This document shows positions 32,426 through 44,600 of a stretch of DNA of 64,000 nt, one piece after another. Every line of letters starts with the position of its first letter. Positions within the stretch are counted from its first letter, which is position 1. Under the pieces are notes generated by a model. The model was given only the letters and a program-made list of their open reading frames with translations. It ran no database searches and was not told the DNA's origin. The stretch is from Escallonia rubra (lineage: Eukaryota; Streptophyta; Magnoliopsida; Escalloniales; Escalloniaceae): NCBI GenBank assembly GCA_033065855.1, contig JAVXUO010001354.1, positions 1 through 64,000 of the forward strand. Reading direction: 5' to 3'. Position numbers and translations under genes: made by a program.

Positions 32426-35356
32426 TCAACACATATGTGAAGTTAACATATTGTAAAATATACTCACATGTAACTTCTCTGGCCTTCCTGCTTGTCTTTG
32501 TCTTGCATCAACACATATGACAGGTACATTTTCCATATTTGATTCAGCCATAGCAGTTGCTTTTTGGGGCACATTTCCCTGTCCATTGCATGTTCTTTGG
32601 TTGTGGCCATACTTCCCACATTTGCCACAAGTCATTTTCCCTCTCTTTCTACTTAGCTTAGTAGCACCTTTAGGGTCATCTTCATCCCTTCTCCTAACCT
32701 TTCTTGGCCTTCCGGGTTGAGTATGATGAATTGGAGGAAGAAGTTTAGGATTACCACTAGACTCCCAAAGGTCTGGACCATTGATTGGGTGGATGAGGTT
32801 CTCATATATCTTAATCTGAGTCTCTCTTTTGTAACAATGATGCACCCATTCCTCTGGTCTCATCCCTTTGTTTATGCCATTTGCCTCATCAGAGTATATG
32901 GCAGAAATAGCATGAGGGCAAGGGATGCCACTGAGGTCCCATCTTCTACATGTGCAAGTCCTATCTCTCAAATTCACAACATACTGAGCACTAAAGGGAC
33001 ATCTAAGCTGGTACTCATATCCCCCATTCCAGGTGCTAATACACTCATTTGACCTAGCCTTGTTCTTCTCAACTATTTCTTGAATATGAGGTGTATTCCT
33101 CCCATTGTGCTTCTTCACCTCATCTTTTTTCTTGTACATTTTTTTCATTAGAAGAACTCTAATCCCTTCAAGCATGGTCAAAATAGGTTTATCCCTAGTT
33201 TCCAAAATGAAGCTATTGAATTGCTCACAATAATTATTCAATAACTTATCACATTTAGGGAAAGTAGGAAAATGAGCCATGCTCCAGTGTTTGGGGCTTA
33301 CATTCATTAGCCATTGATAAGCTACTGAGTCATCCTTTTTCAAGTTCTCCATTATTCTATTAAAGTACCTCATTACAGATGCTTTGCTTGCATTTTGCAT
33401 GTAATCTTTCAGATTCTGTCCCTTGAACAACTTGCTATAATTTTTGTACATGTGCAACAAGCAAAATCTGTGCTCAGCATTTGGAAATACATCTTGTATT
33501 ACTGGAACCAAACCCTTCATTTTAACATTTTTTCAAATTAAAATTGGATCACAATAATAGTTGATGAAAATCATAATCAAGATATAAGGTTTTTTGTAAT
33601 TTACCTTTTGCCTATCTGAAATGAATGTCCACTCATGCTGATTTTGATTCCCATTGCCTATGTCCCTCCCAAGCAGTCCCATAAACCATGTCCATGAACT
33701 CTTATTCTCTGCCTCTACCACTGCATATGCAATTGGGAACATGCAATTATCTGCATCTATCCCAACAGCAGACAATAACAGTGAAGGGAAAGGACCCTTC
33801 AGAAAACACCCATCCAATCCAATGAATGACCTGCAATGTTTGAATCCTGCCTTACATGCTCTTAGACAAACATACAACCTCTGAAACCTATACTGATTTT
33901 CACCCTCTTCTATCTTCTTAACCACCATTGTAGTATCTGGATTGGTTATACAAACCTCATTACAGTAATCTCATATTCTCCTGTACTGCTCCAAATGGCT
34001 CCCATTGATCTCATCTAGTGCCTTCCTTTTAGCCCTGTAAGCCTGATGTTTACTTACACCAAGTATGAACTCATTTCTGGCAGCATCTTTCAAAGCAGGC
34101 ATTGGCATACTTGGGTTTGACTTAATCCTCTCCATGTAAGTCTTTGACAGCCACTTATAAGTGGCCCTCCTATGGTAATAAAGGGTAGGGCAATCATGGT
34201 CTTTAAAATATGTTTTCACCTGCCATGTTGTGGACCCCTGCCTCTTAGACCCATACAATGTCCACTTACAGTGTTCACTCCCAATGCATATTGCCTTCAC
34301 CCTAACCTTATCTTTTTTTACAAACTCTATCTATCTCCTCTTCCTTATAGCATACTCTTTAATTGCCACCTTGAATTCTTCCCTGCTAGCAAACAACATC
34401 CCCACTTGAAACTCTGGATCTTTCATGTCTCTGTCAGGCATAAATTGTGCATACCTAATCCTGCTAGCTTCTTCATCAGAGTCAGATGGCAGACTCCTTA
34501 ACTCATCTGACAATTCATAATGCTCATCCCTTCCCTCATTTGGTGCCTCAATCACCTCTAGGTTAGGGACTGTGTCAATCATCTTTTGCTTACCTCTGTT
34601 TCTCTGTGCAGCACCAACCAATTCAACAGCTGAACCCCTGTTTCCATCATTGGGCATGTCTTCCTCACTAAAGTCATAGGCACTGTCCTTAAAGTGGCCA
34701 TATCCTACATCAGCCTTACTATCAGCTTGACTACCATCTTCAGTCAAATCTTCATCACCATCTTCATCACTATCTGACCTACCATCTTCATTACCATCTT
34801 CAATACCACCTTCATTACCATCCAACCTACCATCTACATTAGTTACCTTATCTGATTGCTGAGTTTCAGGTACAATTTCCCTCAAAGGGCCAACTTGTTC
34901 ATTCCCCATAGCTTGACTTTGAGTACCATCAAACGGCCCCTCCAACTGACTACCATTTACATCCATCACATCCTGTGATACCAAAACCCCCCTCTCATCT
35001 GTCATACCCACTAATGTAAGGTCATCAATATTATCAACAATTAATGTTTCCCCTAGTTCCATGTATACCTCTATCACAGTATTAGGACCAATATACACCA
35101 TCGTATCTCTAATATCAGCATCATTCTTTAACCTTCTCAGCTCCTCATCTAAAGCCATACTAGGTACTCTATAGTGGAAATAACATTTTCCCTTATAATC
35201 CTCTTCTTCCACCATTGTAACAAACTCTTGTACTGAAAATAAATCACTGACACATGTCATAGTTGTCTACAACCCCACCCACGTATTCCATTGTTGGGAA
35301 ATACACAAAGTGTCCCCCATGGTGCAATTCAAGAGTAAAATAATCATACCCATTCA
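32426..35356 (-). pseudogene. mudrA-like MULE transposase, broken by two stops and a frameshift
   Basis: Reading leftward from an acceptor near 35356: a PB1-like N-terminal domain (DYFTLELHHGGHFVYF), a frameshift near 35245-35255, an acidic linker with DGNE/DEDG repeats, then the MuDR DNA-binding region (VGMLFASREEFKVAIKEYAI). It continues in the same frame past stops at 34331-34333 and 33971-33973. The DDE domain follows (FIGLDGCFLKG, TFISDRQK), then a 90-bp GT-AG intron (33604-33515), GLVPVIQDVFPNAEHRFCLL, a SWIM zinc finger (CTCRRWDLSGIPCPH) and a CCHC knuckle (CGKCGKYGHNQRTC). Such enzymes cut and join element ends. The stops are single-codon changes in otherwise continuous frames, so loss of function looks recent. 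Confidence 0.85.
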
Positions 35357-35973
35357 CTGCACAAACAATTAACATATGCTTAATTTAATCAGATCAAATT
35401 CACACTACATACAACACACTGACCATATAATATACATTATTCAATTTCCATGGAAAAAAAATCATATACCTCTGCATTAGTATATAAGTATATTCAAATT
35501 AATATATAAATATGAAATTCAACAACAGACAACATCACTTTATCATAGTTAAAGCAATTTGGTAATCAATATTGGAATATACGTATAGAACAAAAAACCT
35601 AAAATGCAACATCGTCCCATATATCAATACAAATTTTACTGTAAAACGCATGATTAAAGCAATAAAGCACCAAAAGTCTGAACAACATACCGTACAACGC
35701 AGCATTGCCGAGATTAACGCCCCTTTCCCGCTTTTGCCAAGTCATGTTGCTTCGATTTCGATACTTGTGGAATCGTGATCAAACAAAAAACCTAAAACAA
35801 ATGACCAAACTCAATTCAGTCAATAAAATCCCTAATTAACCCCTAATTGATATTTAATTCCATAATCAAATAGTAATTGATCAACACATGAAGCCTAATT
35901 CGTACCTAATCTCTTGCTCTTACTCACCAATGTTCAACTCCCTCTCTGCTTTGACAAAATGTGCTATAGGGAT

Positions 35974-36149
35974 AATTTTGGAGGGAAACCGAGGAGGCGA
36001 AGGCGAAGGGACGAAAATACCCCCACCAAAGTCACATTAACAGCTGAAAACAGACGGCCGTATGGAAAAGGACTTCAGTGGATACATTTAAAAAGTATAG
36101 GAACTGATCTTACAATTTTCTAAACTACAGGGATTACACGTGAGAACGG
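35974..36149 (-). repeat. Right terminal inverted repeat of the MULE
   Basis: The inverted partner of 22392-22557, ending CACGTGAGAACGG at 36149. The left end continues outward as TAAACTTTTCT whereas this end passes directly into TGGGTGGATGG, so the outermost bases were probably lost on this side. Confidence 0.8.
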
Positions 36150-36194
36150 TGGGTGGATGGATGGGTGTGTGTGAAGAAAAAGATTAAGAAAGAA

Positions 36195-36345
36195 GAAAGG
36201 AGGAAGAAGAAGGTGAACGGTGAATGACAACTTTACCCCTAAATAAACAGACTTCAATTGACTGAAGCTAACAAAGTGGTCGAATTGAAATAAATTTGAA
36301 AGTTTAACGATCTGCTAAATACAATTAATGTCCTGTGCTCAAATT
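36195..36345. repeat. Terminal-repeat-like block (right partner of 19373-19543)
   Basis: Bases 36271-36308 are the inverted match of 19438-19475. With that block it may delimit an older composite element of about 17 kb into which the MULE and then the LINE were inserted. It ends about 270 bp before the SICKLE-like start codon. Confidence 0.35.
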
Positions 36346-36611
36346 TGCCTATTTGTGAACGCAGTAATTAGGTTAAAACAAGCCCCCGAGAGCAGCCCAC
36401 AGTCTCCAAAGCAGACGCTCCCCGTCTAGTCAGTCCATCACCCCCGAAAAGAGTGATCGACGGACCGCCTTTCTTCACCTGAAGATTCTCGTTGACGATT
36501 CTCTTGCCGGAATTCACGCGAAAAGCCTCGATTGTAGCTTTCAGTCCTGCATGAACTTGGGGCTAGCCAAGTTGAAGGGTTAATTTACAGAATACTTTAT
36601 ATTTAGATTAA
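36346..36611 (+). promoter_or_regulatory. Promoter/leader of the SICKLE-like gene
   Basis: Only about 270 bp separate recognisable TE sequence from the start codon. The segment 36380-36540 is GC- and CT-richer than its surroundings (CCCCCGAGAGCAGCCC, TTCTTCACCTGAAGATTCTCG), as plant 5' leaders often are. No TATA box is evident, so core promoter elements may lie in TE-derived DNA. Confidence 0.4.
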
Positions 36612-39600
36612 ATGGAGGAATCGGCAAAGAGGAAGGAAAGGCTGGCCGCGATGCGAATGGAAGCTGCTCAAGCTACAGTTGATAGTGGGGCGGTGTTTAA
36701 CAGCCTCTCCAATCCGTTGATTGAGACCTCGGCGACTCGCCCGGTGCAGGAGGAGCCGTGTGTGCCTCAGAGATTTGATTTCTACACGGACCCTATGGCA
36801 GCTTTCTCGGGGAATAAGAGGAACAAGGTCATCAATCAGATTCCTCAAGACACCTCCACAACTCCAAGTAATGGTAGATTGTCTTTTACATGCCTTTGTG
36901 TTCTTGTTTATGACTGCTATTTTCATGGGTATATTTTGTATCAGCTCCTCACCTTGTTGTTGTCCAATATCTATAAGTTTGGTTTTAGATATGTAAATCC
37001 TGATTAAGTCTTGCACCAGTTCTCTGCGTAATTGGTAGAGTTTTTGTGTAGATGGTTGGCACCTCCCTTTCTAAGTATCCTTAGTTGATAATATCCTTCA
37101 CTTGTCAAAACAAAATAAAAAATCTCTGCCCCTCAAAAGTTTATTGGTGACAAGCCAAAGCCCTTGCCAACTCTGCTGCTGTCTGATGGATGATTGAGGT
37201 TTTGATGAGCGGCAGAGGAATGGATTTCTATTTAATACACTACCTTGGATATAGACTTGTTGGTATAGAAGTGGATCCTCTTTTTGTGGTGTTAATGTCT
37301 CTGAGTTTGGGTTACTTCTTGCACTTGAATTTCAGTGAATGTTGGGTTTTAGTAGCAAATTTGCTGAATTTCATGATAAAGATAGCTGGCTTGATAGGTG
37401 ATAGAAGTTTGCTCTGGAAAACATTGCAGAGCCGGTGATTGCCGCTTTGAAGAAACAATGTCAGTAATCACCCTTCGAAGAAACAATGCAGTTGACTGAA
37501 ACTCGAACGAATTGTTAAAAGGAAACGAGAGTGGCAAGTTTGGCACTTAATTGAGGAAAATTGATGGCACCTGCCTTCATCTATTTCCTTTTTTTGATTG
37601 CACCTGTGGTTAAGGGGGCTCTGACAGACTAGTGGATCAGTTTCTGTTTCCAACTTAAATGTTTGACGCCGAAGAACTACGTGCTTGTGGAAAGCTGCTT
37701 GAATTATTTCCTAGTCAGTTTCTAATACCCATTTTTTCTGTCCATCCACAATACTTTTCTTATGTATTAAGCGACTATACCGCTTGTTGTCAGCGCCACT
37801 GAGACCCCGTGCAGGCTTCATATAGTTAGCGTTTCCTATAATGACTGAAAATAGTGGGGAAGACATTTACCAAAATTTTGGGACATGTTATTTGCCAGAA
37901 ATGTGAGGCTGAGCTCGAGGGGTTATTAAGTAGGTAAAAGATGAGGAAGATCTCCCAGGACCGTGGTGGTGATAAGGAGGAGCGCTACTGGTTGATCTAC
38001 GGTTAACCGTGTCTGCATAGTTCGTGTTTCTAGAGCAGTATGACGTTTAATTGAATTCATAGGATCAAGAAGAAAGGAACATTTAGGCCTTGTGTTTTAT
38101 CAAGGTACAACTTTGAGTAACAAAGGGCAGGGGCCCCATCCCTATCTTCCGGTCCGACTTCTTCTCTTCTAAAAATTGATGTATGGTTTTGTGCTATTTT
38201 CTCGTTTTTCTTTACAGAGTTGGGGACTGTACGTAATTTTTTGTCATTAATTTGTAAGAGACAAGGGGCAAGTAATTGTAAGATATATGGGGTCACGTAA
38301 TTGCACAAGCAATATGTATCTTCTATTGAATTAATCTGTCTGAATCTTGAGCTGGCAAAGCATTTACAATGTTCTGGTCAATTACCAGAATTCGAAATCT
38401 TTGGTGGATTACTCATTTAGTATTATAACATTTATATTAGTAGAAAAAACAAAAAATTTGGACAGTCGTAAAGACAGCATGTGGCAGGGGAAAGATATAT
38501 GTTCTTGCGTACCTATCAAAAAAAATAAAAATAAAGAAGAAATCGGTTCTTGTGGCCATGACAGGATACCATCAGGACGCATGGCCAGCATTTGGTGGAT
38601 AATTATGAACTTTTGAATGATAGAATGAGCATAATCACAAATATGACACAGATTGGTGAATTCCTTCTTCTTTCTGGATGTCATTGAGGTCTGTTTGGTT
38701 GCTACTGTATGACAAATGTACTATGATTTAACTTCTAACTGATGAGTTTGTCTGGTTGAAGGCAGAAAGCGGGAATGGATTTTGTTTATATGCAAGTAGT
38801 TGCACCAAAACGGCTACTGGTTTTTCTGCTGTGGGACAAAAATCCTTTTGAACTCATTTCTTTTGTGCTACAAAATTATTTGTTTAGGTAATTATGAATC
38901 AAGGAATGATTTGAGACTTCAAAAGCATGTTAGCAAGCTTTGTAGTTTAGTTTCTGGCTTATTGAACCGTGTGTGAGTTGTGATTGCGACTCTAGAACTG
39001 ACCTGCATTTATAAAAAGTAACAGAAGGATACTTTTCAAATTTATTTTTTTCAAGTAACAGTAGGATACAATGATGGAGTAAATGGACATTTTGAAGATC
39101 TCATAGTTATCTACATATTCATTTACAGGAGCACAGAACGCTGGAATACCTCCTCCAGCACTTCAAGGTCAGATTGACTATTCCTCCAACTTGAGAATGC
39201 ACCAAGCACGAGAACCATATCCCAGTTATGGTCCCCCTAACACAGCAGGAATGACCAGTTCTTATGGCACACAACCTGCAACTCCTCAGGGGGCATGGTG
39301 TGGACCTGCTGGCACACCTGGGTACTGCTTTCCATCTAATTCACCAAGAGGGGGCAATTATACTAGCCCTGGATATGGACAGGGTGGTAGTCCTGGTTTC
39401 AATCCTGGACAAGGTCGAGGGCAATGGTACAACAGCAGTTCTGGCCCTAATTCGGGACGTGGAGGTAGCCCCAATTTTGATGGGCGAGGCCGAGGCCATT
39501 GGTTAAGCGGCAGTCCTGGCCCTTCAGGACTTGGAGGCAGCCCTGGTCCGAGTTTAGGACAGGGTGGTAGCCCTAACTTTAATTCTGGACAAGGCAGAGG

Positions 39601-40129
39601 GCACTGGTACAACAACAGCCCTGGTCCTGGTTCAGGGCCAGGAGGTAGCCCTGGTGTTGCACAGGGAGGCAGCACCAATTTCAATCGTGGGCGGGGTAGA
39701 GGTCAGTGGTTCAGTAACAGTCCTGGCCCTGGTTTCGGGCGTGGAGGCAGCCCTCACCCTAATTCAGGAAGAGGCAAGGGTCAATGGTTAGGCAACAACG
39801 CTAGTCCTGGTTCTGGACGAAGCGGCGGGAGAGGACGAGGCTCCCATAATAATGTCTCTGCGGAGCTTAGACCAGATCGGTATTACAATAAGTCAATGAT
39901 GGAAGATCCGTGGAAGTTTTTGGAACCCGTGATTTGGAAGCCCGTGGAGAATCTGAACATCCCAGATTCTCGAAAATCCTGGCTTCCCAAGTCTATTAGC
40001 ACGAAGAGAGAGAGAATCTCAGTATCTCCAAGTAAATCTAGTTCCAAGCCGAGCCTTGCTGAATTCTTGGCCGCCTCATTTAATGAAGCTGCCAGCAGTG
40101 AAGCTACTACTGATGAACCTTCCCTATGA
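36612..40129 (+). CDS. SIC: SICKLE-like proline/glycine-rich protein
   Basis: Two exons (36612-36873 and 39129-40129) give 420 residues. The donor is AATG|GTAGAT; a donor 6 bp earlier keeps the same phase, so the exact junction is uncertain. The acceptor is TTTACAG|GAGC. The N-terminus MEESAKRKERLAAMRMEAAQ, a QRFDFYTDPMAAFSG block, and the C-terminal RYYNKSMMEDPWKFLEPVIW with WLPKSI and SLAEFLAASF match my recollection of Arabidopsis SICKLE. That nuclear protein affects microRNA accumulation and splicing. The middle (about 140-300) is a Gly/Ser/Pro repeat built on GRGRGQW...SPGP..GRGGSP, more RGG-like than in SICKLE. The 2.25-kb intron could hide a small exon. Confidence 0.75.
36874..39128 (+). 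other. Large intron of the SICKLE-like gene
   Basis: T-rich intronic sequence of 2255 bp. Open frames inside it (for example 37190-37438 and 38347-38616) show no domain or conserved motif. No TE with clear ends was recognised. Confidence 0.5.
39370..39830 (+). repeat. In-frame degenerate tandem repeat in the SICKLE-like coding region
   Basis: About five imperfect units of roughly 100-110 bp, each coding a GRG(R/K)G(Q/H)W block followed by an SPGP and a GGSP block. The repeat stays in frame, so length variation would add or remove RGG-type units without breaking the gene. Confidence 0.7.
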
Positions 40130-41600
40130 TAGTTGCGGATTTGAAGCCGTCTCATTCTGCACATTCCATGTATGATATAACTTGGAAATGACGAGCCATC
40201 GTTTGGGATCAGTTTCTTTCTTCGATACACCCTTTGGCCTTTTGTAGCAGCCAGGAAGTTCTTGACTTGTTATTAACTCAGAAATTCTAAATGTCATGAG
40301 CTTCCATTCTTCTCCAATTGTCATGGCATGACAGGTGGTACAGAGATGATATTCTTCCTCCATGTCTGTCCTCTCTTGAGTTTTATCAGTGTAATAAGTT
40401 GCTTTATGTACGTGACTCCCCTGAGAGTTTTACGGAATCTGCCATTCGAGAGTGCTGAAAATTTTATGCTTCACTAGTGGCCGTGACATGCTGGTGCAGA
40501 CCAGGGTCGTAGTCCTTTGGTTTAAGGATGATTTCTGGTGACAACTTTATCTTATGAGGATAATTCATTAATTTTGGACGAGATTGGTACAACAAGAATA
40601 TCTATCTCCGAAAAAGGTGATATTCCTGTCCCAACTCTCATCGTGAAGGGCCGTTTTAGAAAAGGGAGCGTTTATTTTCACTTCATATTCATTATTTCAC
40701 TCTTATTTTGTCGCTAAAAGTGCATAAACGACACTACATAAATGTTTTGCTACATATTGAGGCTGTGAAAATGGACATTACCCTGTAGGAAAATATTTGA
40801 ACTGGCAGGTATTTGAGAATGTCTCTTTGACCAAACGTACGGACATTTCTGAAAGGGTATTCATAATCTCTTGTTGTATTGAAGAAATCGAAGCAACGAT
40901 CCGTAGATTGTACACGCTAGCAGGTTGCTATGAACTGTTCTAAGAAATTGTGATTTTGCTGAATTGCAACCATTAGTATTCGAAGACGCTGCCCTATGAG
41001 AAGTCTTTTGCAGTAGGATTCGGTGGACATAATATCAAGTGTAGGAGTTACCAAAAAAAAAAATATCAAGTGTAGGAGCATTCTAACAGAATATAAGCAC
41101 ATCCCGGAGCAGAATCATCAGTTATCCTCAAGGAAGGCTTGCTGTGATCCATACACAAGTCATATATAAGTGCGCGCGTATACAATTTGCCAAAACATTG
41201 TGTCATCCGGCAGCAGGAGTAAATTGGTAAACTTCAATGTTGCGGACGGCTAAAATTAACCAAAAAAGTTGTAATATGGCCCTTCAATGGACGGCCAGAT
41301 ACCGCAAGCAACTTAAGCTGTCATCTGTGGAATTTGATCAACTCATGTATGGGATGGGGTGGGGGGGGGGGGGGGGGGTTGTGTAATCTCAGAATACCAT
41401 TGACTCCATGCATTCTGATAAAACCATTACCCAACTAGTAAAATGTTTGAACCAGTGTCACTCAAAGTTGCTCGAGAGACTAAACTATACTCTCATGTTT
41501 ACTACCTACGCCCCCCAGCCAACCCTAACCCACCCCTAATAAATCTAGATCAATAACTATCCCTGAGAATTTTCACAGAAAATTGAATCCTGTGTACGGC
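40130..41600. other. Intergenic region between two convergent genes
   Basis: Contains the 3' flank of the SICKLE-like gene (to about 40450) and that of the VIN3-like gene. A poly-G run lies at 41350-41379. A small direct repeat (AAATATCAAGTGTAGGAG) recurs near 41031 and 41061. No further gene was recognised. Confidence 0.5.
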
Positions 41601-44600
41601 TCAATGCCATAATTTAGTGCACAAGCCATGCCGACAATCCATGTTCTGCTCACTACAGATCTTTTCCATGAAGGAATCAATAAGCTGCCCAGCCAAGCAT
41701 TGAGGGTCATTGATCATGGTGTCGATGAAAACATTCACCACCCTTCTCTCTTGAACTGTGGCTTTCAAGCTGAACCAAGTTAGGAACTTCACTCTGAAAT
41801 CTGCACTCAAGTGTCCTTCGTGCTCCAATCTTCTAATTACCCTCACAGAATACTCGTAAGCACTCTCCTTCAGCTGCTTCTTGCCACCGAGGCATGAAAC
41901 TTTAGTCATGCCATCAGATTTACATGGTGTGGGTGGAGGAGTCGAACTGGGGCTAGTCAAAGAATTTTCCTTCACAGGAGGCAATGAAGGTTGCTTGATC
42001 ATATCACAGTTCAGAGTCGCTGAAACAGCCTCGCCAATGTAGTGGGGATAAGGATGTGTAAACCAATTCTCACCCGACCCTGCAACTGCGAGAGCGTCGT
42101 GCATGTGGCCAACCTTTTTAGGAAGCAGTTCACTAGGATTCTCTCCTAGTTCTTGAGCCTTTGTCGATACAGCATCTTCTTTCTCTCCTAGTTCTTCATC
42201 TGACACTGAGATAGAGCTTCCACCGAACATGGGTGTGACCCATTTAGCTTCTAACACATCGAGAGTTCTTCTTTTGCTAAAGAAAGAAACTTTGCAGACA
42301 TATTCAGTTGAAGGATCAAGATCAATCAGCTTGAATCTTCTCTCTGGCCTCAGAACTATGCAAGTTGCTTCTTTGGGATAGCCCTTGGCAGTCGATTTCC
42401 GATGCCATAATCTGCAGCCCAGGAATTCCTCGAATAGATGATCTTCATATTCTAGGATAATATTTGCTGTGGTTGAAGAAGATTTCTGGAAGTGTATATG
42501 ACACGCTGCCACAGTGAATATGAGTAAGCAACTGTCATCAAATTAAATTGCAGGATAATTCTCTGTAAATATTCATGGCATGTGAATTCCTTGCTCTATC
42601 ATATATCTTCCCTTATCACTTGATAAAAAATCACTTCAGATACTGATAAGTTAATTACTTCTAGTGTCCATGATGCTGTGATTTGGCATGACGCTTATTT
42701 GCTCGAGTGCCATAGAATTAAAATATCGTTTTTCAACGAGGCAATCTATATTAGAAAGGTCAATTACACCCGGCACTATTAAGGTTTGACTTTATTAGTC
42801 ACCTACAGCCAACTTTCAAAATTACACTCCGCTCCCTTATTCTGTGTTTTAGCTCAGAGTCAACAATGGCCTATGAATAGACATTAATGCCCTTTTGATA
42901 AATGCAAGGTAAAGTGATAAAAGAAAAAAACCAACCAAACCAAACAATTACACGATAAAAACAATTTGGGTGAGAATTAAATTGTTAACGTCTCTGATCT
43001 CTCCACGATCTCAAACATATACCGCCTACCAACAATTACCATCATGCAAAAACTGAGCCTAAACTTCTCCTCCCTCTCTCGCTAATAAATTTAACCACCC
43101 TAGTCATCACCGACCACCACAACATCGCCAATTCACCATCACCAACCTCAAGATAGCCACTGCCACACCACCTACCTCAAGTTCGCCGTGGCTGCGCCCA
43201 AGATCCGATAGTGGGATTCCGGTGCCACCACACCACGACCATTTCATGGTTACTTCACCATTAAACCCATTTGCCTATCCATCCCCTTCCTCCATTTGTC
43301 ATCACCAACCCAACACCACCACAATGATACCCCTACCAAAACACCACTGCCACCCACCACCGGCACCGCCACCATACTTGCAACATCAATGTCACTGCCA
43401 CATCAGCACCCAATAACCCTCAAAATAGCATCATCATAGCACCACCATCCTCATACACACCAATTGTCTCCCATTTTACAAACGTTCAGATCTAAGAACT
43501 TCTACAAACCTTTACCATTTATAGATCCAAACCCATTTCATTTTCAGATAGAATACCCATTTCATTTGCAGATTATCCCGCATGGAAGACAAAAGGGATT
43601 TTGGTGCAAGTCCGACCGCCCTTTATCCAGATTTGGGTCCCTGAAACTCTGGTGATTTGCGATGCTGATGGTCATGGTCGTTGGGGGTGGAAGTGAAGGT
43701 GGCAGAAGGTGATGGAAGGCGGTGGTTCGATGGTGATGGATGGTGGCAGATGGATGTTGGCTTTAAGAAGGTGAAAAGAAGTTAAAATAGTTAAAAGTTA
43801 AAACAAGAAAGGGGAAGAAAAGAAAAGAATAAGTATCTCACTATCTCGTAGGGTGGTTTGAGCAGAAAGAATCAAATAAGGCTGACATCACCAACTTTTG
43901 GTAACCCTAGTTAACGGTTTGGTGTAAAATGTAAAAAAGTATCAATTAACAGTGTGCGGAGCGTAATTTTGAGAGTTAACTATAGGTGAGTTAAATAAGT
44001 CAACCTCGATATTGCCGAGTGTAATTAACTCTATTATAAACATCATGCTGGCATTATCAAGCCTAACTCATTCAAAGTACTTACTTCTGTGATCCTTCTT
44101 GTCCATATAATTAGAACATCTATCAGATGGCATGGAATCAAAAGCTTCCACTGCCGAAGTGCACAACTGCTGAACCTCGGTACAGCAAGATAGCCTGTTG
44201 ACAATAAGACGATCCATCTCTGTGGATGCCAAATCAAGATTCCCAACTTCGTTCTCAAGTGTCTTCACACAGGATTCAACAAACTTGAGAAGAACTTCAT
44301 ACTTCTCAGTACCTTCGAGAATCTTGTGACTCAGTAAGACTCGTAAACACAGTGCATCAACTCTTCTGGCTCCCATGGCAGCCAACAGTTGTTTTCTCCA
44401 GGTTCTGAAGGCATTCAACATCAGAATAGTCAAGTTTTGCCTTGTCATGTTACTTTGTTAGCAGACTGATAAATATTTATCACCATACAGGACAACTTAT
44501 GTCGTCATACATTGTACTATGGCAGAGAACTAACATTTTGTATACCCATGTTTAAAAAAATTGTCCCTCTACTTTTTTGCGAAAGTGCAGGAAACACCTA

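Larger units (their letters stand above)
22392..36149. mobile_element. Mutator-like element with long inverted ends, two-gene layout, interrupted by a LINE
   Basis: Inverted termini of about 170 bp (22392-22557 and 35974-36149) enclose a mudrA-like transposase gene read leftward from the right end and a GRF zinc-finger gene read rightward from the left end. This tail-to-tail layout recalls maize MuDR (mudrA/mudrB), though the second gene here is a different family. A 7.9-kb LINE sits inside; without it the element is about 5.85 kb. Both genes carry stop codons, so this copy is inactive. No target duplication was found: the outermost ends differ, and the right end abuts another terminal-repeat-like block. 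Confidence 0.8.
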
